Of a stretch of DNA of 64,000 bases, positions 1 through 13,125 are shown piece after piece (the stretch's first letter is position 1; every line of letters starts with the position of its first letter). The stretch spans positions 1,024,381,343-1,024,445,342 of the forward strand of contig OY728159.1 of the NCBI GenBank assembly GCA_963277665.1, read 5' to 3'. Under the pieces are notes generated by a model. The model ran no database searches. It worked only from the letters and a program-made list of their open reading frames with translations, and was not told the DNA's origin. The translations under genes and the position numbers were made by a program. This DNA comes from Viscum album. Lineage: Eukaryota; Streptophyta; Magnoliopsida; Santalales; Viscaceae.

Positions 1-166
1 CCTTAAAACCGAATCTTTTGTTTGAAGTAAGTCTTGAAAATTGGGCTTCAATAAAATTTAAAAGTATGAAAATACTAAAGAGAGAAATATGATAGCATTG
101 AAGGAGACAGAACATGAGAAAATTATTAAATGTGAAAAATTGGATGGGGTATATGTAGGATATATC

Positions 167-530
167 ATTTGTGGTGGTGGTATTTTCGAGTGGACCCATC
201 GCAAATTCTAACCCCCAATTATTTATGGGCTATTAAAAATTTATTTGCAATGGGCCTCATCGCAAATGCATACCTCCCAATATATTATTTACAACAAGTC
301 ATGTCCCACTTTTATTTGCGATGAGTCCCATCACAAATAGTACACCAGTTATTAGTTTAGGCGGCGGTAAAAGATAGTATTTTCTATGGGACTCATCACA
401 AATACTATTATAAGGGAAATGTTTTTTCCACAGGTCATTGCAAATAATATCATGCCCACATATTTTTGGTATTGGGGAACCTCCACCATCACAAATAACA
501 GAAACCCCAAAAGAGTATTTGTAATGGACC
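167..530. repeat. Subterminal palindromic repeats of the CACTA element
   Basis: At least seven degenerate copies of a unit pairing ATTTGCGATGRG with CYCATCGCAAAT occur in both orientations, near 190-207, 241-268, 312-340, 384-405, 436-448, 485-499 and 515-530. The copy at 312-340 is a nearly complete inverted repeat. Differences between copies are mostly C-to-T or G-to-A at the central CG. The likely role is as transposase binding sites, inferred from the family. Confidence 0.7.
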
Positions 531-644
531 GTCGAAGGTACCACTTTTTTATAGACTATTTCTGAGAGGTCAAAATTCTCATTACAAGTAGCCTCATTCG
601 ATGGACATTTTCTGATGGGCCATAGGCTCATCTCAATAAGTCAA

Positions 645-656
645 TTTTTTTGTACT
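645..656 (-). repeat. CACTA terminal inverted repeat
   Basis: The reverse complement begins CAGTACAAAAAAATTGAC, one substitution from the canonical CACTACAAAAAAA end. The following TTA (657-659) could be the 3-bp target duplication expected for this superfamily. The partner end is outside the window, so this cannot be tested here. Confidence 0.6.
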
Positions 657-3600
657 GTTATTTTGTTTTATTTTCCAAAGATTCCAAGATGTTTATTATG
701 ACAGATGTGAAGGTATATTATAGGTGGAATAAAGTTATTCTCAAAAAAATATGGTAATTTGTGTATTAAAATTTCATGTGTGAATAATGTGTGTATCTAC
801 ATTACCAAGACTTCTAAACTACAATGTCCATCGAGATGTGATTCTCTATATCATATACAAAGGTAATGAAGTACGACTATGACTTAACACATCTGGGGTC
901 AGGGTCGCTTCATGTTACATATGATATAAGTAATTCACTTATATAATAATGTTATAAATATCATATATATATATATATATATACTTAAGATTTATAATCA
1001 TGTACAACTCTGAGAGGTGGAAAAGGAAAACCAAATGGATATGGTTCGCGAGGTGGTAATCCATCGTACACAAAAACAATGATATCAGAACAAATTGTAT
1101 GGAAGTGGATACGGTTTTATGTCTTAGCCTTAAAATTAAAACACCCCCAAATTTTGATGATACTTTTCTTAAAATATAATAATGGTATAATAAGAATTGA
1201 AGGATTTGGAGAATGAAATAAAACAAAAATTCTCACTGAACATTACCTCTTCTTCGGGTATCCTACATAGGATTTCACCAAAATCCATTCTAGGTTATCT
1301 TTATACCCAAAATATGGTTTATATGATGATAGGAAGGATGTTGAGAAATTATTGGGTCGGAATTAGCAAAACAAAAATCGATTGTGGTGTGATGAATAGA
1401 TTATAGGGGATGACCTTCTATACTACAGGGTGTGGCATTTTTTAAAATACCCAAAAGTATTCAAAATGGGTGGTCACTCTCCTCTCTTATGGCTCCAAAA
1501 TTGAAAAATAATGGAGGTTAGGGATGATATTTTTGAACTGTTCCTCAACCAAAAAAACATTTTTATACATTTCATTCCATAGCTTTATGTTTTACTCACT
1601 TTTACAATTTTAATACCCACCATCATTACAAGTTTTTGTAACCTAAGTAATTTATCCATTAATAATAAAATAAAAGGAGAATTATTAGATAATTTAGACA
1701 TACTAATTATAAATTTCAAATAAAATTTATAAAAAAAATTTATTAAAAAAAATCTATGTGTGTGGAATGTTAATTTTAAAATAAATATAGGTATCACACA
1801 AAACCTCATTTTAAACATAATCGTAATAATTAATTTTTAAAATTCTTCATTAATCATTATGACAATAAATGAATTTGAATTTATTATGTGATGTAAATTA
1901 TGATGATTTAAAAAATGGAATCCTTTCATCATAATTCCATTCATAGAAGTTGAAACACATAATTTGAAATTACTCTCCCAGAAGCGACGAGACATTGGGT
2001 TTTCAAAGAGAAAATGTTAAAAATTATACAATGTCATAATATTACTATTCAAAATGAAAATTATTCAAGTGTAAACTTTTTTATTAATATATATATATTT
2101 AAACTAAATTTACATCCAATAAAAATTCAATATGATTTAATATTATAAATAACATAAAAGAAAATATTATTTTCAATAAAAATCCATCTTTTCATTATTC
2201 ATTAATAAATTAATCTTTTCAAAATAGTCTCAAAAAAGAAACCTAATCTGATTTTGATACGATGTTTTTTAAAAGTATGATTATTTTGTAAATTTAATTT
2301 TTGAAAACTGTCAAAAATTATTTTTATTATTGTTTACAAAAAAAATTAAATGAATAGTTTTTTATAAAATAGTATCCTCAGAACATATAAGGTATTTTTT
2401 TATAAATTATGTAATTTTTTATAATTTTTTTATAAAAAAATTATACATAATATTTAAAATCTAGTTACCCATTTTTATGCCACAAATTTAATAGCTATGT
2501 AATAAAAATATTTTTTAAATAATAATTTTAATTTTTTTCTTGGTTCGTTATAACTCGATATTTCATATAATAAAATATAAAATCATTGTCGTGTGCAACA
2601 TAAGCTAAACATAATATTATGATTAATGAAAAATATAAAAAAGAATAAATTTATTTTAAAAAACTATTTCACAAAATTTTCGGGTGATACAAGTATATTA
2701 TTAACTTTTAAAATACTATTTGATTAATAAATTAATAATTAAAACAAGGGATGATTATTTAATCAAAATAACTTTATGTTTCAATAAAATTCTTGTTGGA
2801 GTTTCATGTTTTTATAAGTGAAATATTTTGATTATATATGGAAATTAAAAATTAATTTTACAATTACATAAGGATGAATTGATAAATATATTCATGAGTG
2901 ACCAATCTAGAAACCCTAGTTCTAGGTAACCAAATATACTGAGATTGATCTATGGAGTTGCATGGACTAGTTTATAGAACAAACTTTAAAAATGTGTTAG
3001 AAATACATGGATAAAAATTCAACATAGGACTATTTCGTAGCTTCATGTGGTGTAAATCTATATAGGATGATTGTTTTAAGACGTAAGAATATATTAAGAA
3101 GATGATTACTACTATTTATACATAAATGGTAGGATCTATCACATACGATAGATAATGTACTGTATTTGATATTCATAACAAATAAATAATTTTTGAAACA
3201 TAAAAAAATTCTAAGAAAAATGTTATGGTTGAAAAATAGCAGTAAGTACATAATAAGTACAAGGGATAAACTTTTGGTACATAGATGAAATTTTATCTAA
3301 TTACCATGAGAAAAAAACTATCATTTGAATAGATATATTTTACAAAGGGGTATAATTAATATATATAATTAAACAACAATAAAATCATGATATATAGTGG
3401 AATATACATCTTCTGAATACGTATATATTGATGGTTCTGATATGCCTAAAAATTTTGTATAAATATGAAACTCTGTCATAAATAATGGTATTGAACCAAA
3501 AAAATTGTATTATCACAATCTAAATAGTGATTATATAATAGTTCCAGAACATTTACTGAATTCATGGTTAAGAATGATGGAAACCATTATATACATAGGG

Positions 3601-4639
3601 GTGTTTTCTCTTGATTGATTTTTTTATTTAATTGAAGTCTTAGTTAGTAGAGTAGTGATGGAGGAAATCATGGGAAACTGATGAATAATTTCATAACCTG
3701 GAGGAATAAATATTTATATGAGAGGGATGACTAGTTTTAAATATATATCACATTATATCTCTTTCATGTTTGAGTTTTATGAGTTTAGATTCCCGAGACC
3801 CAAATTGAAATTATACTTTTTATTATCATAACATTTTTATATTATGATATGTGAATGATTTATACTTAACATGATATTAATAAAACCTATGAATACAAAA
3901 TATATGGTACTATCCTTAAATTATAAAATGCATTAAAATTTTATAATAGTTCAAATTCGTAATGGTATCCTTATAATACAATTATAATAGTCTTATATAT
4001 ATATATATTAGTCTACACACAGTACTTTCACCGGGATCAAATATTGTATGACTGTATAATTATAGGGGATTATAATCATTGAGGCTTCTTAATTTATTTT
4101 TGTATGTGAAGATATCATTTATTTGAGAATATGATGACATACCTACCAATATGAACACCATATGTTTTGGGTGTAGTTGTATATTGTTATTTTTGAGTAT
4201 ATATAATAGTCTATTTAATTTGAATAATTAAAAATATATACTATGTAAAACAAATGTTGATACGTGATGATAACCATAAAATTTTATGTTTATGATAAGG
4301 TATCTTGTGTTGGGTGTGTAATTTAATTTATAATATTTATTGAATCGTATATAAAATTATTAAAAAATTCTATGTAATATAAAAATAAATATCATGACAT
4401 TTAACTATAATGGTAGTTCATTGAATAAAATGTTATCCACTATAATTGAAGGAAATTATATCAAATAAATCCAACTAATGATATATAAAACTAGAGATTC
4501 ATCATGAAGAGAATTAGAATTGGGTAGTTGAGTTGAACTCAATTGGAAAATATTTAATTTGGAATTTATCTTATGCCTAGGGTTTGTGTTCTATCAAATT
4601 CATTATTTTATCCTTCAGTTATGTGTACAATTTTTCTGT
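657..4639. other. Unassigned AT-rich stretch
   Basis: I recognise no coding block or paired repeat here. It contains a short TA microsatellite at 963-983 and long A/T runs around 2330-2560. The part near 1150-1560 is less AT-rich and may be an old coding fragment, but neither strand gives a motif I can name. Open frames of 70-95 codons here look like chance. Confidence 0.5.
963..983. repeat. (TA)n microsatellite
   Basis: Uninterrupted AT dinucleotide run of about ten units. Similar short runs occur at 3998-4008, 22958-22970 and 29230-29249; the last follows a CA-rich tract at 29212-29227. Confidence 0.85.
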
Positions 4640-6044
4640 ATATTAAAGGTATGAAATCTATTGTTTCTTAAGTAAATTCATTAATGATGTTTTTTTTCAT
4701 ATTTTATTGTTTTAAAAAATGATCATTTGTTAGATAAAGGCTCTTTAGAGCCTAGTGTAGAATCACTAGAATGAAAGTAATGAAGATTTTCTTCTAAATC
4801 TGTAACTGAGGATTGAATTATGATCAACAACCTTCAATGTCTTTTAGTTAAACCCATATTAGATGTGAATTTATTTTATATGGTAAATAATGATACATAA
4901 TTAATATAAAATTTTAATGAATTAATCTAACATTATAAGAATCGTTCTATGATAAATTTTATGGAAGAATTAATTAATTTGATATATTATTATTGCATCA
5001 CATAGTTAGTCTAACATGAGTAAGGATTTATTATGACGTGGAAAGAACAGATCCCAAGATGGATAGTTCACACCATGACCATTCATCTAAGGAATTAGGA
5101 TGAGTTAGCTACAACCTGAAGACTGGTCTGGGAGAATTAATAATTAAAATATTTTCTAGATTAAAGTGTCCACATGTAAATGACTTAATGGCTCATGGAA
5201 CAAGGTGTTGTAGAGTAAAGAATACAACAATACAGAAAGAGAAACCAAGGTACTACCACCTAGGTGAAAACGTTTGATAGTTTTATTGTTTTTATATTCA
5301 ATTTTTGCCATGTTGTCATGAATGTTGCATTCATTAATGCATTAAAAAATATCAATGGATTTTTGGTTGTAGGAAATTAAAATATTCCATGATACAAGAT
5401 ATATATCATCCTCAAAAACCTGTTAATTATATTTCAACCTACTTTGTGATCTTTTGGATCTATTCTTCCATGCCATCCTTATCATATGAGCACACCACAT
5501 CCAAAATTGTCGTACCATAATGTAGTTTAAATATATAAATATGTGGGGACCCGAATATAGATAGGTGTGTTTCATGAAAGTAGTATACCCTATGAGATAA
5601 AAAAATATTCCAAAAGTGATTTGACATGTTATTTAAGAAAACAACAAGTATTTAAACCATGTCAAAATTATGGAGGCACCAATGGTAGGTGGAGAGAAGA
5701 TATTTCAACTTTTTGAATCTTTTTGTTCATATTATAATTAATAGTTCAAGATAATAAACATTCTCATTACCTTTTTCCTTTTATAATATACTATAACCTG
5801 GAAAATTGGATCTGATCCACTATGCACTAATATTATCCAGTTGATAATAAGGGGTTTTTGAGCCTTTTAATAATCCTTATGTTCATCTGTGTTCTCTCTC
5901 AATCAATATATATTCATTACATTATCACCATCGATACATATTCACACTAATTGGTGACAGGAATCACATTGTTTGAGTGTTCTATTTTTTAAAAACAAAC
6001 TAATTCACCCCTCTCAATAGTGGTATACTCTCTCTTGGTCCTCA
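4640..6044 (+). repeat. 5' LTR of copia A
   Basis: Collinear matches with 11734-13125 define it. Examples are TAAATATGTGGGGACCCG at about 5535 against TAAATATGTGAGAACCCACC at about 12645, CTAGGTGAAAACG near 5267 against TTTAGGTGAAAGAG near 12358, and GATAATAAGG near 5847 against 12950. It ends just before the primer binding site. The start is estimated from the 3' copy. Confidence 0.75.
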
Positions 6045-6045
6045 A

Positions 6046-6062
6046 AATTGGCATTAGGGCCT
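6046..6062 (+). other. Primer binding site of copia A (initiator tRNA-Met type)
   Basis: ATTGGCATTAGGGC is a decayed form of ATTGGTATCAGAGC, the usual plant copia site pairing with the 3' end of initiator methionine tRNA. It lies directly after the LTR end, where priming of minus-strand DNA would start. Confidence 0.7.
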
Positions 6063-9000
6063 TTTTGAAATGGTTCGATAAATGATTCCTATATAAATGA
6101 GTTTCTTAATTCCTTATAAATTTGATCAATGATATCCATGGAGTAATTAAATATAATCAACAAAAATATATTCCCCATGTTTTTTGGTAATTTATTAAAT
6201 CTATAGAGATATAATATTGTTTTGTATCTTCTATAACATAGGATTGATGTTCTTAATATCCCCAAGAATGGTGATCATAATCACAAAATTTATAACCTAT
6301 AATATTCATAATAAAATAATATTAGAAAATATGGGAAATAATACAATGAATTTATATTATCATTCTTAGAGAAAAAGTTGTCATATGTTATGGTTATGAA
6401 AAGATAAAATTGAATGTGGAAGAAAATATAATATCACTGAAATATAAAAGAAATTGAAAGAGTGTCATTTTAAAAATTATTACACCCACTTTAGGTATAT
6501 CTGAATGGGAGATGATGAATTGGAAGATAAAATCTATATTCAAGTGAATAAAATTTTAATCTTAATTATAATATATAGTGAAATATTTGAATATTATACC
6601 AGCATAAAGAAGCTGAATTAAATTTACTTGTGAATATTTGATACAAATATTTCATCCGTTTAGTTCCAGTACATATATGAGTGGACTACTGAAAAATTCA
6701 ATATTATTTTATCATTTATGACTTGATAATAAGTCCAAACATAAAACAAAAATGAAAATAAAGAAAAACATTGCATTAAAAGCTTTTAGAAACACAAATC
6801 ATGTTAATTAAAAGAATGTCTTCGATGAAGAAATTGATTTGAATGATAATAACATTAATTTTTAACAATTCATATCATTACTGTCAAAAAAAATATTGAA
6901 AATAAAAAGGTTAATATCAATGGAATATTGAATTTAAATTCCTTATCTGTTGTATGATATAAAACTTTTCTGTCCTAATAATAAATAAAAATAAGAAATT
7001 GATTATCAAATCAAAAGTTTATTCTTCAATAATTTCTTGGTTAATGGCCACATTGGATATTCTTCATAGTTAATGGAAAATAAAATTCAATTAGTAAAAA
7101 TAATATTTTTACCCGAACATTATTCTATATAATATGACGATGAAAGTGAAGGAGGGATAAGAAACTAAGAGGATTAATGTAAAATTTAATTAACTTAAAA
7201 ATGAAAATGACCAAAGTATACCTTTAGTAGATAATAAAAAAATGTAGTAGTGAAGAAGGAAAAAATGACAAGGATGCGCCAAGAAAGTCTCAACTTAGAC
7301 TAGAGCTCATAGTGTGCACAAAAGATAATAGATTACTGAAAAGTGAAAATAAATCACTAATTATAGAGATTAATTTTTTATGAAAATCTCATTATGTATT
7401 AATGTATAGAAACATTTTCGATATTTATATTGAGTTAATATTAATGAAAGAAGATTGTAAATAAATTCTTAATGATTGAGGAAAAATGTTTGATATTATC
7501 ACTAAGAATCTTATATCCATGTTTAATGACGTAAAATATCTTTATAAAAATATATTATAAGTTAAAAATTACCTGAGAAAAACAAAATATATGAAGTTCC
7601 CAAATATATTAAATGAGGTTAACGAGTCCTAAAAAATAGTGAAAATGTTTCTTATGTTACCATGAATCCTATATATTCTTTCATAGTTCCATGAAATATA
7701 ATTTTATAAGCATAATATTATATTTATAATGTTGGAAGTAGTTAAAATGGGTTTATAAAGGTGATTACATTACCAAAAAATGATGATAAATATTTTTCTT
7801 TATTTGATGATGGAGTTGAAAATTCTAATTGAAAATATTTTTGGAAGGAAAATAAAATCGATTATAATATGAAGGAAAATGTAAAGGTAAAGTAGAATGC
7901 TTCTAAACATAATGAGATTGGAAAAAAAATATAGGATATAAAATAAGAAGGGAAATTAATATGCCTATTTTAATGAAAAAATATATATCTAATAATATTT
8001 CACATTGATGGGATATATTGGTGTTTCAGAGTTTATTAATGAGAATAATACATGTGCTTATAAAATATATGGCTCCATTAATAGAATAGAGTTTTTGGAT
8101 CATGGGGTAAAAAATCAAAAATTCTTAAATTCTGTTGAAGATAATATCTAAAAGTTAATTTAAAATTATAAAATTTTAATAATTATCTTTTGAAACATAT
8201 GGTATGTTTGTTTAACCAAAACAAACCACTAATTAATGTCTTCACATACTACTAAAGAAACTGTAGAAAAATTATGATATCAAATAACTTATAATGATGG
8301 ATAATAAATAATATGCAATAGGGGTAGAAGTTTCCATTATATAAATGAAAGAAGAGTATATACAAACCCATAATGGTGGTTTCTCATCATAATGGACTGT
8401 TTACAAAAGTCTCTGAAATAGCCTCCAGTGGTATGATAGAGAAGATTCACAACTAAAAATTACTGATCACATTATGTACAATGATCTAAATACGTCGTGA
8501 ATAGCTAAAAAATCCAATGATATTTTGTTTATTGATGGGTTGAGTCATAGTATTCTTAGTGAATATTCACTTTGTGATAATGTGAATGAGGATATATTTT
8601 TAAATAATGATTTTAATGTAAAACATTTTAAGGATTGATCAGTTATAATGATGTTTTAATTAAAAAAAATATTACTATAAGATTTTTGAGGATCAAATTT
8701 CATATTATTTAGGTATAAAAGTAGAAATTATATTTGGTATACAATACATATCCATTTGGGGTAGAAACATATGGCTACTATTTTCGATAATTATTCATTT
8801 TGAATGATACTGAACCTACAACTTTAAATACTCAACACATGTTTTGTATGTCGTGATGGAAATTATGTGAATAAAAGTCACAAACTGGTCAAAATAGAAA
8901 TGAAGAAACCCCATAAATGTGTGTGGGAAAAGAATATTTATTAAACTAATAGATATATGTACTTTATTTCTTTTTTTATAACATTACACATATGAACTAT

Positions 9001-9320
9001 AGAATTTAATATCATGTAAAACACAAGCTATTGAATAATATAAAATCATTGAAAAGATAACTAAGATTCAGAAGGTGCATGTCGATAAAATATTTTTTCC
9101 AACAATGATTCTGAATAAAATAGGAATAAATATTGGTATATCATGACATAAACAAGATGTAGCAATAATATTGAACTTCATAAATACCCTAGAAAATGGT
9201 GTTTCTAAGTTAATGATTCAGAGCCTCGGGGACATAGAAAAAACAATTTTATTTGATCATGACAAATAAAAATATTTTTAATTAAAATCCCGAATAGTGG
9301 TTATATATTTGTTGAACTGA
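6063..9320 (+). pseudogene. Presumed gag-protease region of copia A, not recognisable
   Basis: By position between primer binding site and integrase this should encode the nucleocapsid polyprotein and aspartic protease. I could not align any block with confidence: no zinc knuckle or DTG protease motif survives, and stops are dense in all frames. Assignment rests only on its place inside element A. A nested insertion within it cannot be excluded, since its length of about 3.2 kb is on the long side for gag plus protease. Confidence 0.4.
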
Positions 9321-9329
9321 GGTATACTC

Positions 9330-9800
9330 TACACCAATTTATTCAACAAAAAATATTATTTATGGTTATGAAATAATAAATGATTAATGATTTTAATGGA
9401 GTTATTCATTACATTGTCAGAAAATATTAAATAAATCATTTGGGTAAGTTTTATGAGATATTTAAAAAACATATAATTCATATTTATACACATGGATAAA
9501 GAATTTACCATTTTTATAAAAATATATTGAGGAATATTGTTGATAACTATGATGCGATTTTTTTTAAAATCCAATACCCATCATAAAAATGATTATTTAT
9601 TGATGAAGACACTAAAAGAGATGAAGCTAGATAGAAACTGATTATTCTAGATGAATGATTATATTTTAATAACTCTTAGGTAGATTCTATAAATTACAGA
9701 AATGATGAATTCATAGATAAAATATTTTCTATGTTCAAAATATTTATAAAGGTTGTTAATTCATGAAATGTTTTTTTTAGATTATAGTAAGTGGATATAA
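9330..9800 (+). pseudogene. Integrase remnant of copia A
   Basis: Short collinear blocks recall the copia integrase core: IWVSFMRYLKNI near 9435 (family WVxFLR-K-E-), then HMDKEF near 9490, where the family has SDxGxEF, one of the catalytic aspartate blocks. Here the aspartate is kept but the flanking serine and glycine are lost. The piece lies just upstream of the reverse transcriptase, as expected for Ty1/copia. It spans several frames and stops. The match is weak and depends on context. Confidence 0.45.
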
Positions 9801-9849
9801 ATAATAAAATATTTATAATTTCAAATCATACTAACTCAATTTCACATGC

Positions 9850-11340
9850 TCAACTTAAGGGTTTTGATGAAGCCTTAAAATATGTTAATTGGGTTTTAGT
9901 AAAATAATAATATCTGAACCAGAATTAAATTAATGTAAATTAGTAATTATTGGTATATCTTAATTATAGAAATGTGATCAAGTCAATGTGGATTTTATAA
10001 AGTAAGTAAAATGATGTGGGTGATATAGCATGGAACAAACATGAATTTTTTTTAAAAGGATACTCTTAAAGTGATGGTGTTGATTATAAAATGATTTTTC
10101 TCTATCTATATGTCTTAAAAAATATGAATGTTTTTTTATTTTATGATCAAAAAAATTTATGGTTTTTGAAATGGAAATAAATTCAGCATTCCTTAATGGT
10201 AAAAATAAGGTAGTGGACTACATTGAATAGACTAAATGGTTTATCCTTCAAGATGATAGTTCTCTTGTGTGAGAGATAAATATATAACTATATATTTCCA
10301 AACAATTACCCTAATTATTGTACAATATGATTGATTGTAGCTTAATGATTATGAAATTAAAGCAAGGAAAATTTGACTAAAATATTTATGTCATGAGAGA
10401 TTAAATAAACTCAGTCATTACGATAGAGTTTGTCAATGGCATCATTATTTATAGAAATATAGTATAAACCTATGAGGAATTGGGATCATAAATTAATTTT
10501 TTGATATCAACAATAGTGAAATATCCTTTTCATTATATTTTCATGTCACTAATACAGTGGGGTTTATTTATCTCCCATAATAAAAAGTTTGTTCATGAGT
10601 TAAATAAACATATATGAATGGATGAGTCAAGAGAATTTTTCATACCCAAAGTATCATAATAAGTTATACCTAGATGGAAAACTAAATATTATGAATAAAA
10701 CAATCATCAATGGTAAATTAATAGGCTATAACATTTGATAGCATCAATACCATATATTATTTTTCTAGTTATACTTTATTAATGATTTCAAATAAACTAA
10801 AACATGTAACTAATTATATAAGTTAAATGGATCATGCACTACATTAAAGGAACCATGGATTATTGTATAACAACGAAGGAAAAAAATAATAAATAATAAT
10901 GGTTATTGTGATTCAGATTGGGAATGAGATTTTGGAGAAATATAGTTAACTTATATAAGTTATTTCATCATTATAATGAATTATTTTTGTCTGATACTAT
11001 GAATAAATTTTTTTTCACTCTTATATCATTGGAAGCTAATTATATTATGGATTCATGATCCACAACTAATAATATATGGATAAATTCATATCTATAATAC
11101 ATTAGATTTTATATTTTTTACATAATGGTGATTGAGATTAATATTCGGAGTCAAATCAACTTGTTTATGAATCTAGTAAATAATTTATAGTTGACTCATG
11201 TTAGCATTAGGAGCCACTACATTGGAGAGAAGGTGGATAATTGTGATCATTATTTGGAATTTGCTTCAACAAAAGAGATACATGTGAATATATAAAAAAA
11301 AATATTTTTAATCAAGCATCTTAAAAGTTGAGTGTGTTGT
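9850..11340 (+). pseudogene. Reverse transcriptase and RNase H remnant of copia A
   Basis: Blocks in order: FDEALKYVNW (family: EALxDxxW) near 9860; MWIL-SK-NDVGDIAWNK (family: KWVFxNKxxExGxIxRNKARLV) near 9990; SDGVDYK (family: EGVDYxETF) near 10070; SAFLNG exactly at 10183-10200; an IKGTMDYC block (family: YLKGTxDYG) near 10843; GYCDSDWE at 10901-10924 (RNase H GYxDSDWAGD); and SLEANY near 11030 (family: STxEAEY). Together these cover reverse transcriptase through RNase H. At least ten stops and several frameshifts interrupt them. The gene would have copied the element's RNA into DNA in a cytoplasmic particle; it is dead now. Confidence 0.8.
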
Positions 11341-11723
11341 TGGTATTTTATTCTTCCCCAAAATCCCTATAAGTCTTTATGGTCATATTCCCTCTTTTAT
11401 TCTGTTTCACTAGTTTTCAAAATGGGGAGAAGAAAAATTGTTCACATCATGAAAATGGGTATATAATTTAGTTTTGTTTTTAGTTTATCTTTATGTGTAG
11501 AGAAGATATGAACTTTTGGTGTTGGTAGATCTCATTTGTTTTTTTATGTTACAATCATATAAAAATGGGTCATTGAAGAGCCCTCATGAATATAATTGAA
11601 ATGTTTTATGTGAAGTTGATCAAAAGTGATGCATGGTTAATATGAAATTCATTTAGCATGTAGAAATTTAGTTATATAAAAATCATCATTCTATCATATG
11701 TTGAGGTGTTTTGATGACCATCA
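11341..11723 (+). other. Spacer between pol and polypurine tract in copia A
   Basis: A purine-rich AAAATGGGGAGAAGAAAAA run at about 11418-11436 resembles an extra internal polypurine tract, as found in the long non-coding or env-like tail of Sireviruses. No open frame or membrane protein is visible. Confidence 0.45.
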
Positions 11724-11733
11724 TATTGGGGGA
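11724..11733 (+). other. Polypurine tract of copia A
   Basis: ATTGGGGGAC precedes TATTATAACATG, matching the family pattern of a GGGGGA tract followed by an LTR starting TGTTGGAACATG. It primes plus-strand synthesis and marks the 3' LTR start. Confidence 0.7.
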
Positions 11734-13125
11734 CTATTATAACATGTTTTATAAGGAAATTAATTCAATAGTTTTGATTGTTTTTTTAATCATTCTAAAG
11801 ATTATCATGGATGAGTTGGAATTTATTTGGAGTATTTTTGGGGGGCACAAAAATATGATCAATGATGATTTTATATAGGTAGTAAAACCACAGTGTGAAT
11901 GGTGGGGACCACATCATGGTGTGGTTGAGCTAATATCATATAATATGTGAATGTATGATACCTTATAAGGCATTGAATAAAATTACTCTTACACATAGTC
12001 AAATTAATATGGTGTGAAAAGAATCACAACACAGTAGTTTTGATAATTCTATGTTAAATCCAATGGATGAATGAGTTAATTTTACATGAGAAGATTATTA
12101 AATTGTTTTAATATTCCATGAGTAATAAATTATTCTTATATAGGAATAACAACACAAAAACTTGATGGTTTTCACAATGATCATTCATTTCTGGAATTTA
12201 ATGTAGTGAAAAACACTATAAATTCCAACATCATAGAATTTATTGTTGAATTTTTTTAGCAGTAAATTGGATTGATTCAATAAGTTAATGGTTTATGCTA
12301 TATGATTTTGTGTGGTTAAGAATACATTGATGTGGCTAAATGAACCAGTCAACTTCTATTTAGGTGAAAGAGTTATCAAGATTTTTTGGTTCTAGGAATT
12401 TTTTTGGTAGAGTGGTTTAGTGACTTTTCCCTGATATAATGAGTCTGATTATAAAAGATTGATGAATTTTTTTTATTTATAAAAATTGATTATTCCATAG
12501 TATAATCTACAAATCATGCTTCATATAAAGTCAAATATATTCATTGATACCATTATATATGTGGGATTTTTTCTTTAATATCATTTAGATTTGATTATCA
12601 CATTTTTCTATAAGCATCATGATCTAATGTAGAAAAAATTTATAAATATGTGAGAACCCACCTGAAGATAGGTGAATAATATAAAAATAAGATATGTTTA
12701 GAGATTTAGTTTAATTTCCAAGATGGATTTGATTTTATATTAAAGATAATATCAAATGTTCATACTAAGTGTTATTTTAGAGGCAATATAGGTATGAAAA
12801 AAAAATATTTCCATTTTTTATGCGCATTGTTCATCTTATATTTAGGATTTCAATATAATATTATTTATACTTTCATTATACTTATCATTATAATAAATAT
12901 GTGGGTATCATGATAAAAAAATATTACACCCCAAGGATTAGCAATGTGATAATAAGGTTGAGTGAACCATATAAAAACTCTAATGTATCTTCTTATTATC
13001 ACTCATTTGAAATTTCATCATCACATCATCATTAACTCAATATATTAAAACAAATATACTATAATATTTTGGGTTTTTAAAACCAATATTTTTGATCATT
13101 CCCAATGTCGAGTGGTGTCAAGTGG
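11734..13125 (+). repeat. 3' LTR of copia A
   Basis: Starts after the polypurine tract and is collinear with 4640-6044. The last good match is TTTTTAAAA near 13075, equal to 5980 in the 5' copy, followed by a weak match to the CACCCCTCTCAATAGTGG end. Confidence 0.72.

Larger units (their letters stand above)
1..656. mobile_element. CACTA (En/Spm-type) DNA transposon, one terminal segment
   Basis: The right edge at 645-656 reads, on the reverse strand, as a near match to the family terminus CACTACAAAAAAA, with G for C at position 3. Inside it lies a field of short palindromic units of the form TATTTGCGATGGG..CCATCGCAAATA. Arrays of such subterminal repeats next to a CACTA terminus are typical of plant En/Spm elements, where the element's own DNA-binding protein is known to bind them. 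The rest of the element, including any transposase, lies left of the window or is lost. A 110-codon open frame on the reverse strand (299-631) runs through these repeats and is probably not a protein. Family assignment is inference from termini and repeats alone. Confidence 0.72.
4640..13125 (+). mobile_element. Ty1/copia retrotransposon A, Sirevirus-like, full-length but decayed
   Basis: Element order is 5' LTR (4640-6044), primer binding site (6046-6062), gag-pol remnants, polypurine tract (11724-11733) and 3' LTR (11734-13125). Pol order is integrase then reverse transcriptase then RNase H, which defines Ty1/copia. The LTR end resembling TTCACCCC..CTC, a methionine-tRNA-type binding site and a long spacer between pol and the polypurine tract resemble plant Sireviruses. 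Every frame is broken by stops and shifts, so it cannot move on its own. The LTRs are strongly diverged, so insertion was ancient. Outer edges are uncertain by some tens of bases, and no target duplication is readable. Confidence 0.82.
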
